DNA from: Salinisphaera sp. Q1T1-3
GTDB taxonomy: Bacteria > Pseudomonadota > Gammaproteobacteria > Nevskiales > Salinisphaeraceae
Direction of reading: 5' to 3'
Assembly: GCF_003602005.1 (NCBI RefSeq)
Contig: NZ_QZWD01000026.1
Location: 1-44,263, forward strand
DNA length: 44,263 nucleotides
Shown here piece by piece: positions 8,626-16,851 of the stretch; the stretch's first letter is position 1, and every line of letters begins with the position of its first letter. Below the pieces are notes generated by a model, which was not told the origin of the DNA, searched no databases, and saw only the letters and a list, made by a program, of their open reading frames with translations. The translations under genes were made by a program, and so were the position numbers.

Positions 8626-8921
8626 AGGGCCTGTTGAGGTTTCGTTCGAGCGCCTTTTCGTCGAGAGACCGCCGTGTGTCCGGCAAGGCGCGAGTTGCCG
8701 ATCGTGGCGTGCCACGATCCAGACTCGCAACGCCGCCGGGCGGGATTTGTGGCCTAACCTGAAGGGACAAGCGCCCCAAAATCAAGAACACGACGGTAAT
8801 CCAGCGTTGTAGCCTGCGGGTGCAGCATGGCGGCACGGCGCGCACGACGCCTCGTCTTGCCGCCCATCGTCAATTTCAGGGCGCGCTTGGCGCGGACTCG
8901 CACGAAACCTCAACACGCCCT
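8626..8921. repeat. Dispersed intergenic repeat, copy R3, with terminal inverted repeats
   Basis: A 296-bp element that fills most of the 598-bp gap between the DsbG-like and DUF4282 genes. The left end AGGGCCTGTTGAGGTTTCGT is repeated inverted at the right end with one mismatch in 20. Inside is a hairpin GATCGTGG-CGTG-CCACGATC at 8700-8719 with outer pairing GCGAG/CTCGC. Long stretches match copy R4 at 16489-16800, such as CGCCTTTTCGTCGAGAGACC and ATCCAGACTCGCAACGCCGC. No open frame with family character is found inside. I see nothing else definite in the rest of the gap (8539-8625 and 8922-9136) apart from the presumed promoter of the downstream gene. Confidence 0.85.
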
Positions 8922-9136
8922 GGGCAAGGCGAACCGAACACCGCGGCGAGACGCGCGCGGGGGCGACTGACATGGGGCAGCCAAAGCGCATGTGCCGACG
9001 GATTGTGTGCCGAAATCCATCCGGCGGCGCCCACGCCGCGTGCGATGACAGTCGGCCGGGCGTGGCGCGTATTCAGCAATCGCCGTGTCGATTGTGTTTT
9101 CATCAATACTCGGCCACAAGGCACGAGGTGATGGCC

Positions 9137-9607
9137 ATGACGGATTCCAGTCGCGACGACACCGCCGGTCGGCCGCGCGGCCAGTTGTTCCGGGCGTTGT
9201 TCGATACGCGTTTTTCGACCTTCATCACGGCTGAGATGGTGCCGGCGATCTATCGTTTCGGCATCGTGGTGTCGGCCTTGACGGCGCTGTCCTCGATCGC
9301 GCTTGCATTCCGGTTTTCCTGGCTGGCCGGGGTGCTCTGGGCCGTTGTGCTCGGGCCGGTCCTGTTCATCGCCATGGTCGTGACCATGCGCGTGGCGCTG
9401 GAATTCGTGCTCTCGGTCTTTCGCATGGGCGACGAAATGCGAGCCATGGAGGCACGCCTCGGCGAGGTCGTACGCGAGCTCGATCGGGCCGATCAGCTGC
9501 TCGGCCGGCTCGACTACAACCTGGATGCGCTGCAGCGGCGCATCGGCGAAATACACGAGGAGATTCCGCGCTTGGCGTTCTGGCGGCGTTCGGGAGAGCG
9601 GAAATGA
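9137..9607 (+). CDS. DUF4282-like small membrane protein
   Basis: A 156-residue protein of unknown function. Residues about 18-100 resemble the DUF4282 family: a LFDTRFSTFITAEMVPAIY lead-in followed by two hydrophobic membrane helices (GIVVSALTALSSIALAF and GVLWAVVLGPVLFIAMVV). The C-terminal third (residues 105-145) is heptad-rich (MRAMEARLGEVVRELDRAD) and probably forms a coiled coil in the cytoplasm. A GAGGTG ribosome-binding site suits the ATG at 9137 (8-nt gap) better than the one at 9131 (2-nt gap). It converges with the lipoprotein pair, ending 13 bp from the neighbouring stop. A function cannot be assigned. Confidence 0.75.
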   Translation: MTDSSRDDTAGRPRGQLFRALFDTRFSTFITAEMVPAIYRFGIVVSALTALSSIALAFRFSWLAGVLWAVVLGPVLFIAMVVTMRVALEFVLSVFRMGDEMRAMEARLGEVVRELDRADQLLGRLDYNLDALQRRIGEIHEEIPRLAFWRRSGERK

Positions 9608-9620
9608 GGCGGCGTCGTGT

Positions 9621-10580
9621 TCAGTCGTCGTCGGAGAGCGGGCCGGGTACGATCGTCAGCCGACCGTCGGTACGCAACTGCAGGTGCCCGGCCGCGATCT
9701 GATCGCGATTGTCGATCAGGCGGAAGATGAGTGGGGTATCGCCCGCGGTGCGCACCAGAATACGCGCTGGCGCGATCCGCTGGCCGATGGCGCGCACGGC
9801 CGGTCCGTCAAGCCACAGATACGGACGTGCCGGGTCCACATCGGGCGGTACCGTATCCGATGTGGTCGTGCGCGTATGCGGCGCCCCGTTGCCGAAACAG
9901 ACGCGCAGTCCGGCCGGCTCGAGATCGACATGCGTCGGCCGAGAAACGAACGACGGGCCGGGTAACACGGCTTTCGTGTCGATGATGATGGTATCGCCGA
10001 CCAGGCGCGCACCGGGCCGCGCCAGGGTGATGAGTCGGTCAAGCGGCGTATGAATCAGGTCGAGCAGGCCGGCGACCGGAATACCGCCGGCCCGGGTGTC
10101 GTGCAATGCCAGGCGGATGAGGCCGTCATCGGTCAGTGCGATAGCGGCCTCGGCCTGAAACGGTATCCAGAACGATGGCAATCGATGCCAGAGCCGCATG
10201 CCGCCGCGAATGGTCATCCGGTCGGTGCCGGGCGAGAATACGAGATCGTTCAGCGACCGCTGCGGATACGCCAGTACATGGCGATTGAACAATCGGCCGA
10301 GCTGGTCGGCCGAGAGCAGCGCGCACCCGGCTACGGCTTCGATCGAGAACGAATTCGCTGCGTCGAGATCGATGACGTCATGGCCGGGGCGAGGTGTCAG
10401 ACGCGCGTCCAGATCGACGAGATGCATGCCAACGCCGTGGCCGAGGCGGATCGTGGCGTCGTGGCCGTCGACGGCCACGACATCCGCGGCGAGCACCGGA
10501 TCTGCCGGTCCGCAGGCCAGCAGCCCGAGCACAAGCCAGAGCGCCCACGGTGAACGGCGCCGTTTCAGGACGATTGCCAC
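9621..10580 (-). CDS. Exported protein or lipoprotein of unknown function, downstream paralogue of a tandem pair
   Basis: A 319-residue exported protein that I do not recognise. It starts with GTG at 10580 and overlaps the upstream gene by 16 bp, so translation is coupled. The N-terminus has a basic stretch (KRRR) and a hydrophobic core ending LGLLACG, a plausible lipobox with Cys23; cleavage after PVLA is the alternative. The rest is predicted beta-rich. Over its whole length it aligns with the preceding gene product: SADQLGRLFNRHVLAY with SATLQTLIQHYFAGG, DRMTIRGGMR with DRLVITGQFQ, GDTIIIDTKAVLP with GNRILLDVLALLP. The arrangement of alternating beta segments recalls lipid-binding DUF2993/LmeA-like proteins, but this is only a fold-level impression. 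Confidence 0.72.
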   Translation of the reverse strand: MAIVLKRRRSPWALWLVLGLLACGPADPVLAADVVAVDGHDATIRLGHGVGMHLVDLDARLTPRPGHDVIDLDAANSFSIEAVAGCALLSADQLGRLFNRHVLAYPQRSLNDLVFSPGTDRMTIRGGMRLWHRLPSFWIPFQAEAAIALTDDGLIRLALHDTRAGGIPVAGLLDLIHTPLDRLITLARPGARLVGDTIIIDTKAVLPGPSFVSRPTHVDLEPAGLRVCFGNGAPHTRTTTSDTVPPDVDPARPYLWLDGPAVRAIGQRIAPARILVRTAGDTPLIFRLIDNRDQIAAGHLQLRTDGRLTIVPGPLSDDD

Positions 10581-11590
10581 GGCGCGAGCGGGACGAGGAA
10601 GGTCGTGTGGGGGACGTCGGGCAGTAGACGCATGGGTTGGCCGTCGAGTTGCTGTCGATAATGGTTCAGCGACAGATCGAGTCGGTCGTTGTCTGCCGCG
10701 ACCAGTTGAATCCGCGGATCGGCCAGGTGCAGCGGGCCGATGATCAGCCGGCCACCGTACAGCAGCCCGTAGGAGCGTGATGTTCGGGCCGGCTCGACCT
10801 GTGGCTCATGGTGTCCGTCGTCGAACGTCAGGTGCAGGCCGCGGGCGTCCAGCGTCGCAGTCGCCAGCATCGCGGTGATCGTGGGCGGCGGCAGCAGGGC
10901 CAGGACGTCCAGCAGGATACGATTGCCGTCGATGCGGATCGCTGGCCCGCGCACGGAGACGACATCGGCAAGGCGGATATTGGAAGCGGCCATCACGGCC
11001 CGTGCCGGTTGCCCGTTGACGGACAGCGTTTGCGGTATCAACGCCAGATGGCGACCGTCGGCACGCTGGACGCTGCCGGTCAGGTGGAAATCGACCCAGC
11101 CGCGTCGTTGAAACTGTCCGGTGATCACGAGCCGGTCATGTGCGATCGCCACTTGGACATCGCGCATGCCCCGATCGCCGCCGGCGAAATAGTGCTGGAT
11201 CAGGGTCTGCAGGGTGGCCGAGTCGAGCGTGACACGGCCCTGGTGGATGCTGATGCCGAAATGTGTCGGGGTATCGAGCCGAACCGGCGCGTCCGCCGCG
11301 CTCGGCACGAGCGTGGCACGCAGATCCGTCACACCGATGCGAATATCCTCGCCCAGCCAGAGATCCGCGCGATGCAGGCGCACGCCGAGCCTGTCCTTCG
11401 GTGCCCCGCAGGCCAGAGTCTGTGCCCGCCGGTCGCGACACGCCGGAGCCGACGGGGCGGTGTCGGCGGGGTGGAGGGCCGGTGCGCGGGCTTCGCCGGG
11501 CCCGCTGCAGCCGGTCACCAGAAGCAGTGCGATGCCCCAAATCGCCGACCTCGAACCACAGCTAGGCGTTCGCGGTCGGCTCGAACGCAT
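10565..11590 (-). CDS. Putative lipoprotein of unknown function, upstream paralogue of a tandem pair
   Basis: A 341-residue protein with a signal peptide ending in a good lipobox, LLLVTGCSG (Cys28), so probably a lipoprotein of the outer or inner membrane. The next 40 residues are Pro/Ala/Arg-rich, then comes a beta-rich body of about 260 residues. The ATG at 11590 overlaps the TGA of the upstream dehydrogenase gene (TGATG), and the gene's own end overlaps the next gene by 16 bp, giving a tightly coupled trio. It is a diverged paralogue of the next gene along its full length. The segment HYFAGGDRGMRDVQVAIAHD followed by RLVITG is the kind of beta hairpin seen in secreted lipid-binding proteins, but no family can be named with confidence. 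Confidence 0.75.
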   Translation of the reverse strand: MRSSRPRTPSCGSRSAIWGIALLLVTGCSGPGEARAPALHPADTAPSAPACRDRRAQTLACGAPKDRLGVRLHRADLWLGEDIRIGVTDLRATLVPSAADAPVRLDTPTHFGISIHQGRVTLDSATLQTLIQHYFAGGDRGMRDVQVAIAHDRLVITGQFQRRGWVDFHLTGSVQRADGRHLALIPQTLSVNGQPARAVMAASNIRLADVVSVRGPAIRIDGNRILLDVLALLPPPTITAMLATATLDARGLHLTFDDGHHEPQVEPARTSRSYGLLYGGRLIIGPLHLADPRIQLVAADNDRLDLSLNHYRQQLDGQPMRLLPDVPHTTFLVPLAPWQSS

Positions 11591-12339
11591 CAGACACCGC
11601 CGTCCACATCGAGAAAGGCGCCGGTCGTGAATTCGGCTTCGGCAAGATAGAGCACCGCTTCGGCGATGTCCTCGGGCGTGCCGATCCGGCCCAGCGGAAT
11701 CCCGGCTGGCGCTTCCTGGGGCTTGTCGGGCTGTCCGCCGCTGGCATGAATCGAGGTGTCGATCACGCCCGGACGCACGGCGTTGACCCGAATGCCCTCG
11801 CCGGCGACTTCGCGGGTCAGGCCCTCGGTGAGCGTATCGATCGCGCCCTTCGAGGCACCGTAATCGATATAGGTGCCGGCACCGGCGCCGCCGCCGGCAT
11901 GGCTGGCGGCCGAGGAGATGTTGACGATTGAGCCGCCCGCGCCGCCGCGTTCGGTGGACATGCGTCGCACCGCCTCTCGGGCGGCCACGAACGGGCCGAC
12001 CACGTTGACCGCCATCATCCGGCTGACCCGGGCGGCCGACATCTCGGCGACCGGGCAGGGCTGGTCGACGATACCGGCATTGTTGACCAGACAGGTCAGG
12101 CGGCCGAGCGTCTCATCGACCGTCTTGAACATCGCGACCACTTCGTCCTCGACGGAGACATCGGCGGCCACGGCGATGGCCTTGCCGCCGTCGGCCTCGA
12201 TGGCGGCGACCACCTTGTCGGCCGCTTCCTTGTCGCGACGATAGTTCACCGCCACGGCATAGCCGTACTTGGCGGCCATCAGTGAGGTGGCCGCACCGAT
12301 ACCGCGGCTGCCGCCGGTCACGAGCATGACTTTATCCAT
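11590..12339 (-). CDS. Short-chain dehydrogenase/reductase (FabG-like SDR)
   Basis: A 249-residue classical SDR oxidoreductase. It shows the Rossmann glycine motif TGGSRGIG (residues 8-15), the NNAG motif (86-89), and the catalytic Ser142/143, Tyr160 and Lys164 (YGASK). The adenosine-side residues NYRRDKEAA suggest NADP(H) preference. The C-terminus TGAFLDVDGGV is typical of the glucose/ribitol dehydrogenase-like group. The start at 12339 (MDKVMLVTGG) was chosen because the beta-strand of the Rossmann fold follows at once; an earlier ATG adds ten residues. It is the first gene of an operon with two exported proteins, an unusual pairing for an SDR. The substrate is unknown. Confidence 0.9.
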   Translation of the reverse strand: MDKVMLVTGGSRGIGAATSLMAAKYGYAVAVNYRRDKEAADKVVAAIEADGGKAIAVAADVSVEDEVVAMFKTVDETLGRLTCLVNNAGIVDQPCPVAEMSAARVSRMMAVNVVGPFVAAREAVRRMSTERGGAGGSIVNISSAASHAGGGAGAGTYIDYGASKGAIDTLTEGLTREVAGEGIRVNAVRPGVIDTSIHASGGQPDKPQEAPAGIPLGRIGTPEDIAEAVLYLAEAEFTTGAFLDVDGGV

Positions 12340-12505
12340 AACCCATCCAAAAACGATTCGGGAATTCATGCCAAGACTAAGTCAGCCGATCGAAACTGAC
12401 CAGTGGCCAATGACACGGTGGCGTCGCCCCCGGGAATCTACGGTTTTTCTTATGCTCGGGGCTTGGGCAAGCTCGGACGATCACACGCAAGATGGCGCCT
12501 CTCCC

Positions 12506-13768
12506 ATGCCCAGCCTGAACGACGGTGCCAGCGCGCGAATCGAAGCCGCGCTGGCTCACATCGATATTTCCGACGACATCGCCCAGGGCCTCGCCCAGCC
12601 GGATGCCGCGCTCAAGGTTTCGGTGCCGCTGCGCCGCGACGACGGCAGTTTTGCGCTCTACCCGGGCTATCGCGTGCGCTATGACACCACGCTCGGCCCG
12701 GCCAAGGGCGGTATCCGCTTCCATCCCGACGTCGACGCTGACGAGGTCTCGACGCTGGCTTTCTGGATGACCATGAAATGCGCGGTCATGGGGCTGCCGT
12801 TCGGCGGCGGCAAGGGCGGCATCACGGTCGACCCCAAAACGCTCTCGCCGGCCGAGCTGGAGCGTCTGTCCCGGGCCTATATCGAGCAGGTCGCGGATTT
12901 CATCGGGCCGGATACCGATATCCCGGCCCCGGATGTGAACACCAATCCCCGGGTCATGGGCTGGATGGCCGACCAGTACCGGATCATCCGGCGTGCGCAT
13001 CGGCCCGATGTGATCACCGGCAAGCCGATCGAGATGGGCGGTTCGCGTGGACGCACCACGGCGACCGGCGATGGCGCCTTTCATGTACTGGCCACGATGA
13101 TGAAACGGTGGTCGCGCGAGGCCGCGGGCACGACCGTGGCCGTTCAGGGGTTCGGCAATGCCGGTGTGCGTTTTGCACGCCTGGCCGCCGAGGCCGGCTA
13201 CAGGGTCGTTGCGGTCAGCGATTCGGCGGGCGGTATCTACAACGCCGACGGGCTGGATCTCGATGCGGTCGAACAGGCCAAGTCGGCGCACGGCGCGGTC
13301 ACCGCGGCCGAGGGCGAGGAAATCACCAACGCCGATCTCGTTACGCTCGATGTGGATATTCTGGCGCCCGCGGCGCTGGAATCGGTGATCACCGCCGACA
13401 ACGCGCCCGCGATCCGGGCCGGAATCATCGTGGAGATCGCCAACGGCCCGATCGCCGCCGAGGCCGACGGGACCCTGGCGGACAACGGCATCGTCGTGTT
13501 GCCGGATATTCTGGCCAATGCCGGCGGTGTCACCGTGTCCTATTTCGAGTGGGTGCAGAATCGCCAGGCCTGGTATTGGGACGCGGAAACGATCGCCGAC
13601 CGACTGGAAAAACGCATGGTCGAGGCCACGGAGCGCGTTGCCGAACGGGCCGAGACGCTGGATATCGGGCATCGCACCGCGGCCTATGTGATCGCGATCG
13701 AGAAACTCGACCAGGCCGCCGAGGCCCGCGGGACGAGTGCCTTTTTCCGCGGCGACGATCACCGCTGA
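12506..13768 (+). CDS. gdhA: Glu/Leu/Phe/Val dehydrogenase family, probable glutamate dehydrogenase
   Basis: A 420-residue cytoplasmic amino-acid dehydrogenase that interconverts 2-oxoglutarate plus ammonia and glutamate. The N-terminal domain has the substrate-binding segment GPAKGGIRFHPDV (Lys67), MTMKCAVMGLPFGGGKGGI with Lys91 and the catalytic Lys103, and DIPAPDVNT. The C-terminal Rossmann domain has VQGFGNAG (around residue 213). Length and motifs match the roughly 420-residue hexameric GDH type rather than the 445-residue NADP type. It is divergent from the SDR operon with a 166-bp gap and ends at a hairpin shared with the convergent ligase gene. Leucine or valine dehydrogenase is less likely given the length. 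Confidence 0.9.
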   Translation: MPSLNDGASARIEAALAHIDISDDIAQGLAQPDAALKVSVPLRRDDGSFALYPGYRVRYDTTLGPAKGGIRFHPDVDADEVSTLAFWMTMKCAVMGLPFGGGKGGITVDPKTLSPAELERLSRAYIEQVADFIGPDTDIPAPDVNTNPRVMGWMADQYRIIRRAHRPDVITGKPIEMGGSRGRTTATGDGAFHVLATMMKRWSREAAGTTVAVQGFGNAGVRFARLAAEAGYRVVAVSDSAGGIYNADGLDLDAVEQAKSAHGAVTAAEGEEITNADLVTLDVDILAPAALESVITADNAPAIRAGIIVEIANGPIAAEADGTLADNGIVVLPDILANAGGVTVSYFEWVQNRQAWYWDAETIADRLEKRMVEATERVAERAETLDIGHRTAAYVIAIEKLDQAAEARGTSAFFRGDDHR

Positions 13769-13782
13769 GCGATTCGTTGGGG

Positions 13783-13812
13783 CCCACGGGCCAGCCGCAG
13801 CCGGCCCGTGGG
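13783..13812. terminator. Convergent hairpin terminator between gdhA and fcs
   Basis: A perfect 10-bp stem CCCACGGGCC/GGCCCGTGGG with a 10-nt loop, placed between the gdhA stop (13768) and the fcs stop (13814). There is no strong U tract, so efficiency is uncertain in either direction. Confidence 0.6.
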
Positions 13813-13813
13813 T

Positions 13814-15304
13814 TCAGTCGTTGCCGAGCTGCTGTTTCATCAGCTTGCCGGCCGCATTGCGGGGCAGGGCATCGACGATGAAAAAGCGCCGCGGCATCTT
13901 GTAACCGGCCAGATGATCGCGACAGTGACGTGCCAGCGCCTCGGCATCGGCGCGGGCGTCGTCGCCGAGGACCACATAGGCATGGCCGACCTCGCCCCAG
14001 TCGTCGTCGGCCACGCCGATGACGGCGGCCTCGATGACATCCGCGTGATCGCTCAGGATATGCTCGACCTCGGCCGGAAACACGTTTTCGCCGCCCGAGA
14101 TGTACATATCCTTCTTGCGATCGCGCAGGGTGATGAAACCGTTGTCGTCGGCCTGGCCAATGTCCCCGGTTCGCAGCCAGCCGTCGGCCGTGAAGGCGGC
14201 CGCGGTCTCGGCCGGTCGCTGCCAGTAGCCGGGCGTGATGTTGGGCCCGCGGGCCAGAATCTCACCCGCCGTGCCGGGCGGCACGTCGCGTTCGGTTTCA
14301 TCGACCAGACGGATGGCGATTTCCGGCGGCGCCAGGCCGACGCTGCCGGCGGTGGCATCGATCACCTCTCGATCCAGCGGGACATGCAGCAGCGTGCCGG
14401 CCTCGGTCATGCCGAAACCGTTGGAAATACACACGCCGTGTGCCAGCCATCGTCGAATCCGTTGCGGCGAAATGGGCGACCCACCGGTGAACAGTGCCTT
14501 GAGGCGATGCCATTGATCCGGCGCGAAATTGGATTGTTCGGCGAGCATGTCGGCCATCTTGGGCACGCAGAAATAGTGCGTGACACCGATCGTCTCGTCG
14601 GCCAGCATCGCGTTGGTGCGGGTCGGGTCGAAGCCGGGCGAGATATGCAGTGTCCCGCCGAACAGCAGCGGCGAGCGCACGCTGGGCAACAGGCCGATCA
14701 CATGGAACATCGGCGCATCGCACAAAAATACGCTGTCGTAGGTCACGCGGCCGAGCACGCCGAAATTGACGGCCGTGGCATGGATGTTCTGCCCGGTGAT
14801 CATGACGCCCTTCGGGCGGCCGGAGGTACCCGAGGTATAGAGCAGGATCTTGACGGCCGAGGCCGGTTGGACAGGCAGCGGTCCGGCCGGCTCGCTGGCC
14901 GCGATGCCGGCCGCCACGTCGCCCATATCGACCATCGGGCAGTCGGCGCCGGATGCGCTTAATGTCTCGCGACGATCGGTCACCAACAGGCGCGGACGAC
15001 AATCGTCGAGGATCACGCCGAGCTCGGCCGGGGCCAACCGGTGATTGAGCGGTACGAAGATCGCGCCGAGGCGTTCAAGCGCGAGCGCCAGCAGGATCTG
15101 ATCGACACAGTTGCCGGAGACCACGGCCAGCCGGTCGCCCGGCCGGATATCGTAGTCGTGCTGCAACAGCGTGACGGCGCGCTGGATGTCGCGATCCAGC
15201 TCGGCATAAGTCCAGTGTCGATCGGTGGCGATGTCCCGGGCGGCCAGCCGGTTCGGCTGGCCGCGGGCATGCAGGGCGATCGGGTCGGGCGTGTGCCAGC
15301 TCAT
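13814..15304 (-). CDS. fcs: Acyl/aryl-CoA ligase, probable feruloyl/coumaroyl-CoA synthetase
   Basis: A 496-residue AMP-forming acyl-CoA synthetase. The P-loop LLYTSGTSGRPKGV (near residue 155), NGFGMTEAG, GWLRTGDIG and DRKKDMYISGGENVFP, plus the catalytic C-terminal Lys in NAAGKLMK, are all present. The gene lies 23 bp downstream of a clear hydroxycinnamoyl-CoA hydratase-lyase gene and has its own GAGGAGG ribosome-binding site. This context makes ATP-dependent activation of ferulate, p-coumarate or caffeate to the CoA thioester the likely role. It is not of the ADP-forming type found in some ferulate degraders. Alternative: a fatty-acyl-CoA ligase, which sequence alone would not exclude. Confidence 0.82.
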   Translation of the reverse strand: MSWHTPDPIALHARGQPNRLAARDIATDRHWTYAELDRDIQRAVTLLQHDYDIRPGDRLAVVSGNCVDQILLALALERLGAIFVPLNHRLAPAELGVILDDCRPRLLVTDRRETLSASGADCPMVDMGDVAAGIAASEPAGPLPVQPASAVKILLYTSGTSGRPKGVMITGQNIHATAVNFGVLGRVTYDSVFLCDAPMFHVIGLLPSVRSPLLFGGTLHISPGFDPTRTNAMLADETIGVTHYFCVPKMADMLAEQSNFAPDQWHRLKALFTGGSPISPQRIRRWLAHGVCISNGFGMTEAGTLLHVPLDREVIDATAGSVGLAPPEIAIRLVDETERDVPPGTAGEILARGPNITPGYWQRPAETAAAFTADGWLRTGDIGQADDNGFITLRDRKKDMYISGGENVFPAEVEHILSDHADVIEAAVIGVADDDWGEVGHAYVVLGDDARADAEALARHCRDHLAGYKMPRRFFIVDALPRNAAGKLMKQQLGND

Positions 15305-15327
15305 GACAGCCTCCTCGATCGCCGCAT

Positions 15328-16158
15328 TCAGCGCTTGTAGCCCTGCAGGCCGGGTTTGATGGATTTATCGTCCAGGAACTGCTTCAGGCCCTGTTCGCGG
15401 CCGTGTTCCGGATCGCGGTGGTTGGCCTGGTCGATCTTGGCGTAGAGATAGTCCTCGTTCTGTTCCCAGGTCAGCTCGCGGCAACGCTTGAAGCCGGTCT
15501 TGGCATAGCGCAGCGTGACCGGATTCTTGTCCAGCAGCGTGCGCGCCAGCGTCATGGTCGTGGTCTCGAGTTCGGCCAGTGGCACGCTCCGGTTGACCAG
15601 GCCCATCTCGGCGGCCTCGGTGCCCGAGAACGTCTCACCGGTCATGATGTAGTACAGCGAGGCGCGATGGCCGACCGTATCGGCGAGCGCCTTGCTCACG
15701 AGGTTGCCCGGCGGGATGCCCCAGTTGATCTCGGACAGGCCGAACACCGCTTCGTCGGCGGCGATCGCCAGATCGCAGGCCACCAGCGGCGAGAAGCCAC
15801 CGCCGAAACACCAGCCGTTGACCATGGCGATGGTCGGCTTGGCGTACATGCGCAGCAGCTTCCACTGCCACTGCGAGCAGTCGCGACGAATACGCTCCTG
15901 CACGATTTCCGGCTGGGAATCGGTCTCGCGGAAATACTCCTTGAGGTCCATGCCGGCTGTCCACGACTCGCCGGCGCCGGTGAGTACGATCACGCCGGCA
16001 TCCGCATCGAGTTCGAGCGTTTCGAGGACGTCGATCATCTCGCGGTTGAGCGTGGGGTTCATGGCATTGCGCTTTTCCGGGCGGTTGAGCGTGACCCGGG
16101 CAATACCATCGGTGACGTCGACCTGCACGGTCGACCAGCGGTTCGTGTAATCAGTCAT
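15328..16158 (-). CDS. ech: p-Hydroxycinnamoyl-CoA hydratase/lyase (feruloyl-CoA hydratase/lyase)
   Basis: A crotonase-fold enzyme of 276 residues that hydrates feruloyl- or coumaroyl-CoA and splits the product to vanillin or 4-hydroxybenzaldehyde plus acetyl-CoA. The segments FGLSEINWGIPPGNLVSKAL and TVGHRASLYYIMTGETF are diagnostic of this subgroup. Ser123, Glu143 and Tyr239, which I recall as the key residues of the Pseudomonas fluorescens enzyme, occur here at the same numbers. It is the first gene of the ech-fcs operon. Upstream lie a small inverted repeat (16205-16221) and a hairpin (16245-16266) that may serve regulation, with a MarR gene 1.2 kb away. The matching aldehyde dehydrogenase is at the far right of the window. 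Confidence 0.95.
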   Translation of the reverse strand: MTDYTNRWSTVQVDVTDGIARVTLNRPEKRNAMNPTLNREMIDVLETLELDADAGVIVLTGAGESWTAGMDLKEYFRETDSQPEIVQERIRRDCSQWQWKLLRMYAKPTIAMVNGWCFGGGFSPLVACDLAIAADEAVFGLSEINWGIPPGNLVSKALADTVGHRASLYYIMTGETFSGTEAAEMGLVNRSVPLAELETTTMTLARTLLDKNPVTLRYAKTGFKRCRELTWEQNEDYLYAKIDQANHRDPEHGREQGLKQFLDDKSIKPGLQGYKR

Positions 16159-16204
16159 GGGTGAGGTCTCTTGATCGATTCCCGAACAGACTGCGCGTGA
16201 ATAA

Positions 16205-16221
16205 AGTTATTGGATATAACT
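16205..16221. promoter_or_regulatory. Candidate MarR-type operator upstream of ech
   Basis: A perfect inverted repeat AGTTAT-TGGAT-ATAACT, AT-rich within GC-rich DNA, 47 bp upstream of the ech start. Its size and position fit an operator for a MarR-family repressor, the usual regulators of hydroxycinnamate genes (FerR, CouR). The MarR gene at 17337-17816 is the obvious candidate. This is inference from position and symmetry only. Confidence 0.45.
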
Positions 16222-16244
16222 AAATCGTCGTATGAAAAGTGCCA

Positions 16245-16266
16245 CCCCGAGCCTGTAAGCTCGGGG
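16245..16266 (+). terminator. Terminator-like hairpin in the ech upstream region
   Basis: A perfect 8-bp stem CCCCGAGC/GCTCGGGG with a 6-nt loop, followed on the plus strand by TTTCT. No plus-strand gene precedes it, so it may end antisense transcription or lie in the ech leader. The adjoining stretch up to the repeat (16267-16488) shows no gene. Confidence 0.4.
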
Positions 16267-16488
16267 TTTCTATCCATCGGAGTCGGTGATGACCGTGCCC
16301 ACGCCCGTCGAGACTGTTTGCGAGCGCCAGGTTGGCGACCCGTCATCGGATCGAACCCGCCACGCGTGGGCCGCTCGATACGGCCGGGCGTGACCTGGAA
16401 TGCCATCTGGCGCGGACATTGCAGCCCGCCGCCCAGTCGCGTTAAGTCGCGCGGGGCATCATTCGGCGTCGGTGTATCACGATGCGCT

Positions 16489-16800
16489 AGGGCGTGTTGA
16501 GGTTTCGTCCGAGCGCCTTTTCGTCGAGAGACCGCAGCGTGTCCGGCAAGACGCGAGTTGCCGTATCGCGGCGTGCCACGATCCAGACTCGCAACGCCGC
16601 AGAGCGCCCATCGTCGATTTTTCATGGGCGGCTCAACCCCAAGGGACAAGTGCCCCAAAATCAAAAACACGACGGCAATACAGCGTTCTAGCAGGCTGGT
16701 GCAGCATGGTTGCCCGGCGCGTGCGACGCCCCGTCTTACCGCCCATCGTCAATTTCAGGTCGCGCTTGGCGTGGACTCGCACGAAACCTCAACAGGCCCT
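16489..16800. repeat. Dispersed intergenic repeat, copy R4, with terminal inverted repeats
   Basis: A 312-bp element with ends AGGGCGTGTTGAGGTTTCGT and, inverted, AGGGCCTGTTGAGGTTTCGT (one mismatch in 20). CTAG is at the left boundary (16487-16490). The internal sequence matches R3 over most of its length, including GTGTCCGGCAAG, CGTGCCACGATCCAGACTCG, the CCCCAAAATCAA segment and CCCATCGTCAATTTCAGG. No open frame with family character is seen. It ends about 50 bp before the DUF3237 gene and may affect its expression. Confidence 0.85.
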
Positions 16801-16851
16801 GGGGTTGCCGGCGGTCCATTTTTCAGAGGGCGCCGGTCGGCGCGGATTCGC

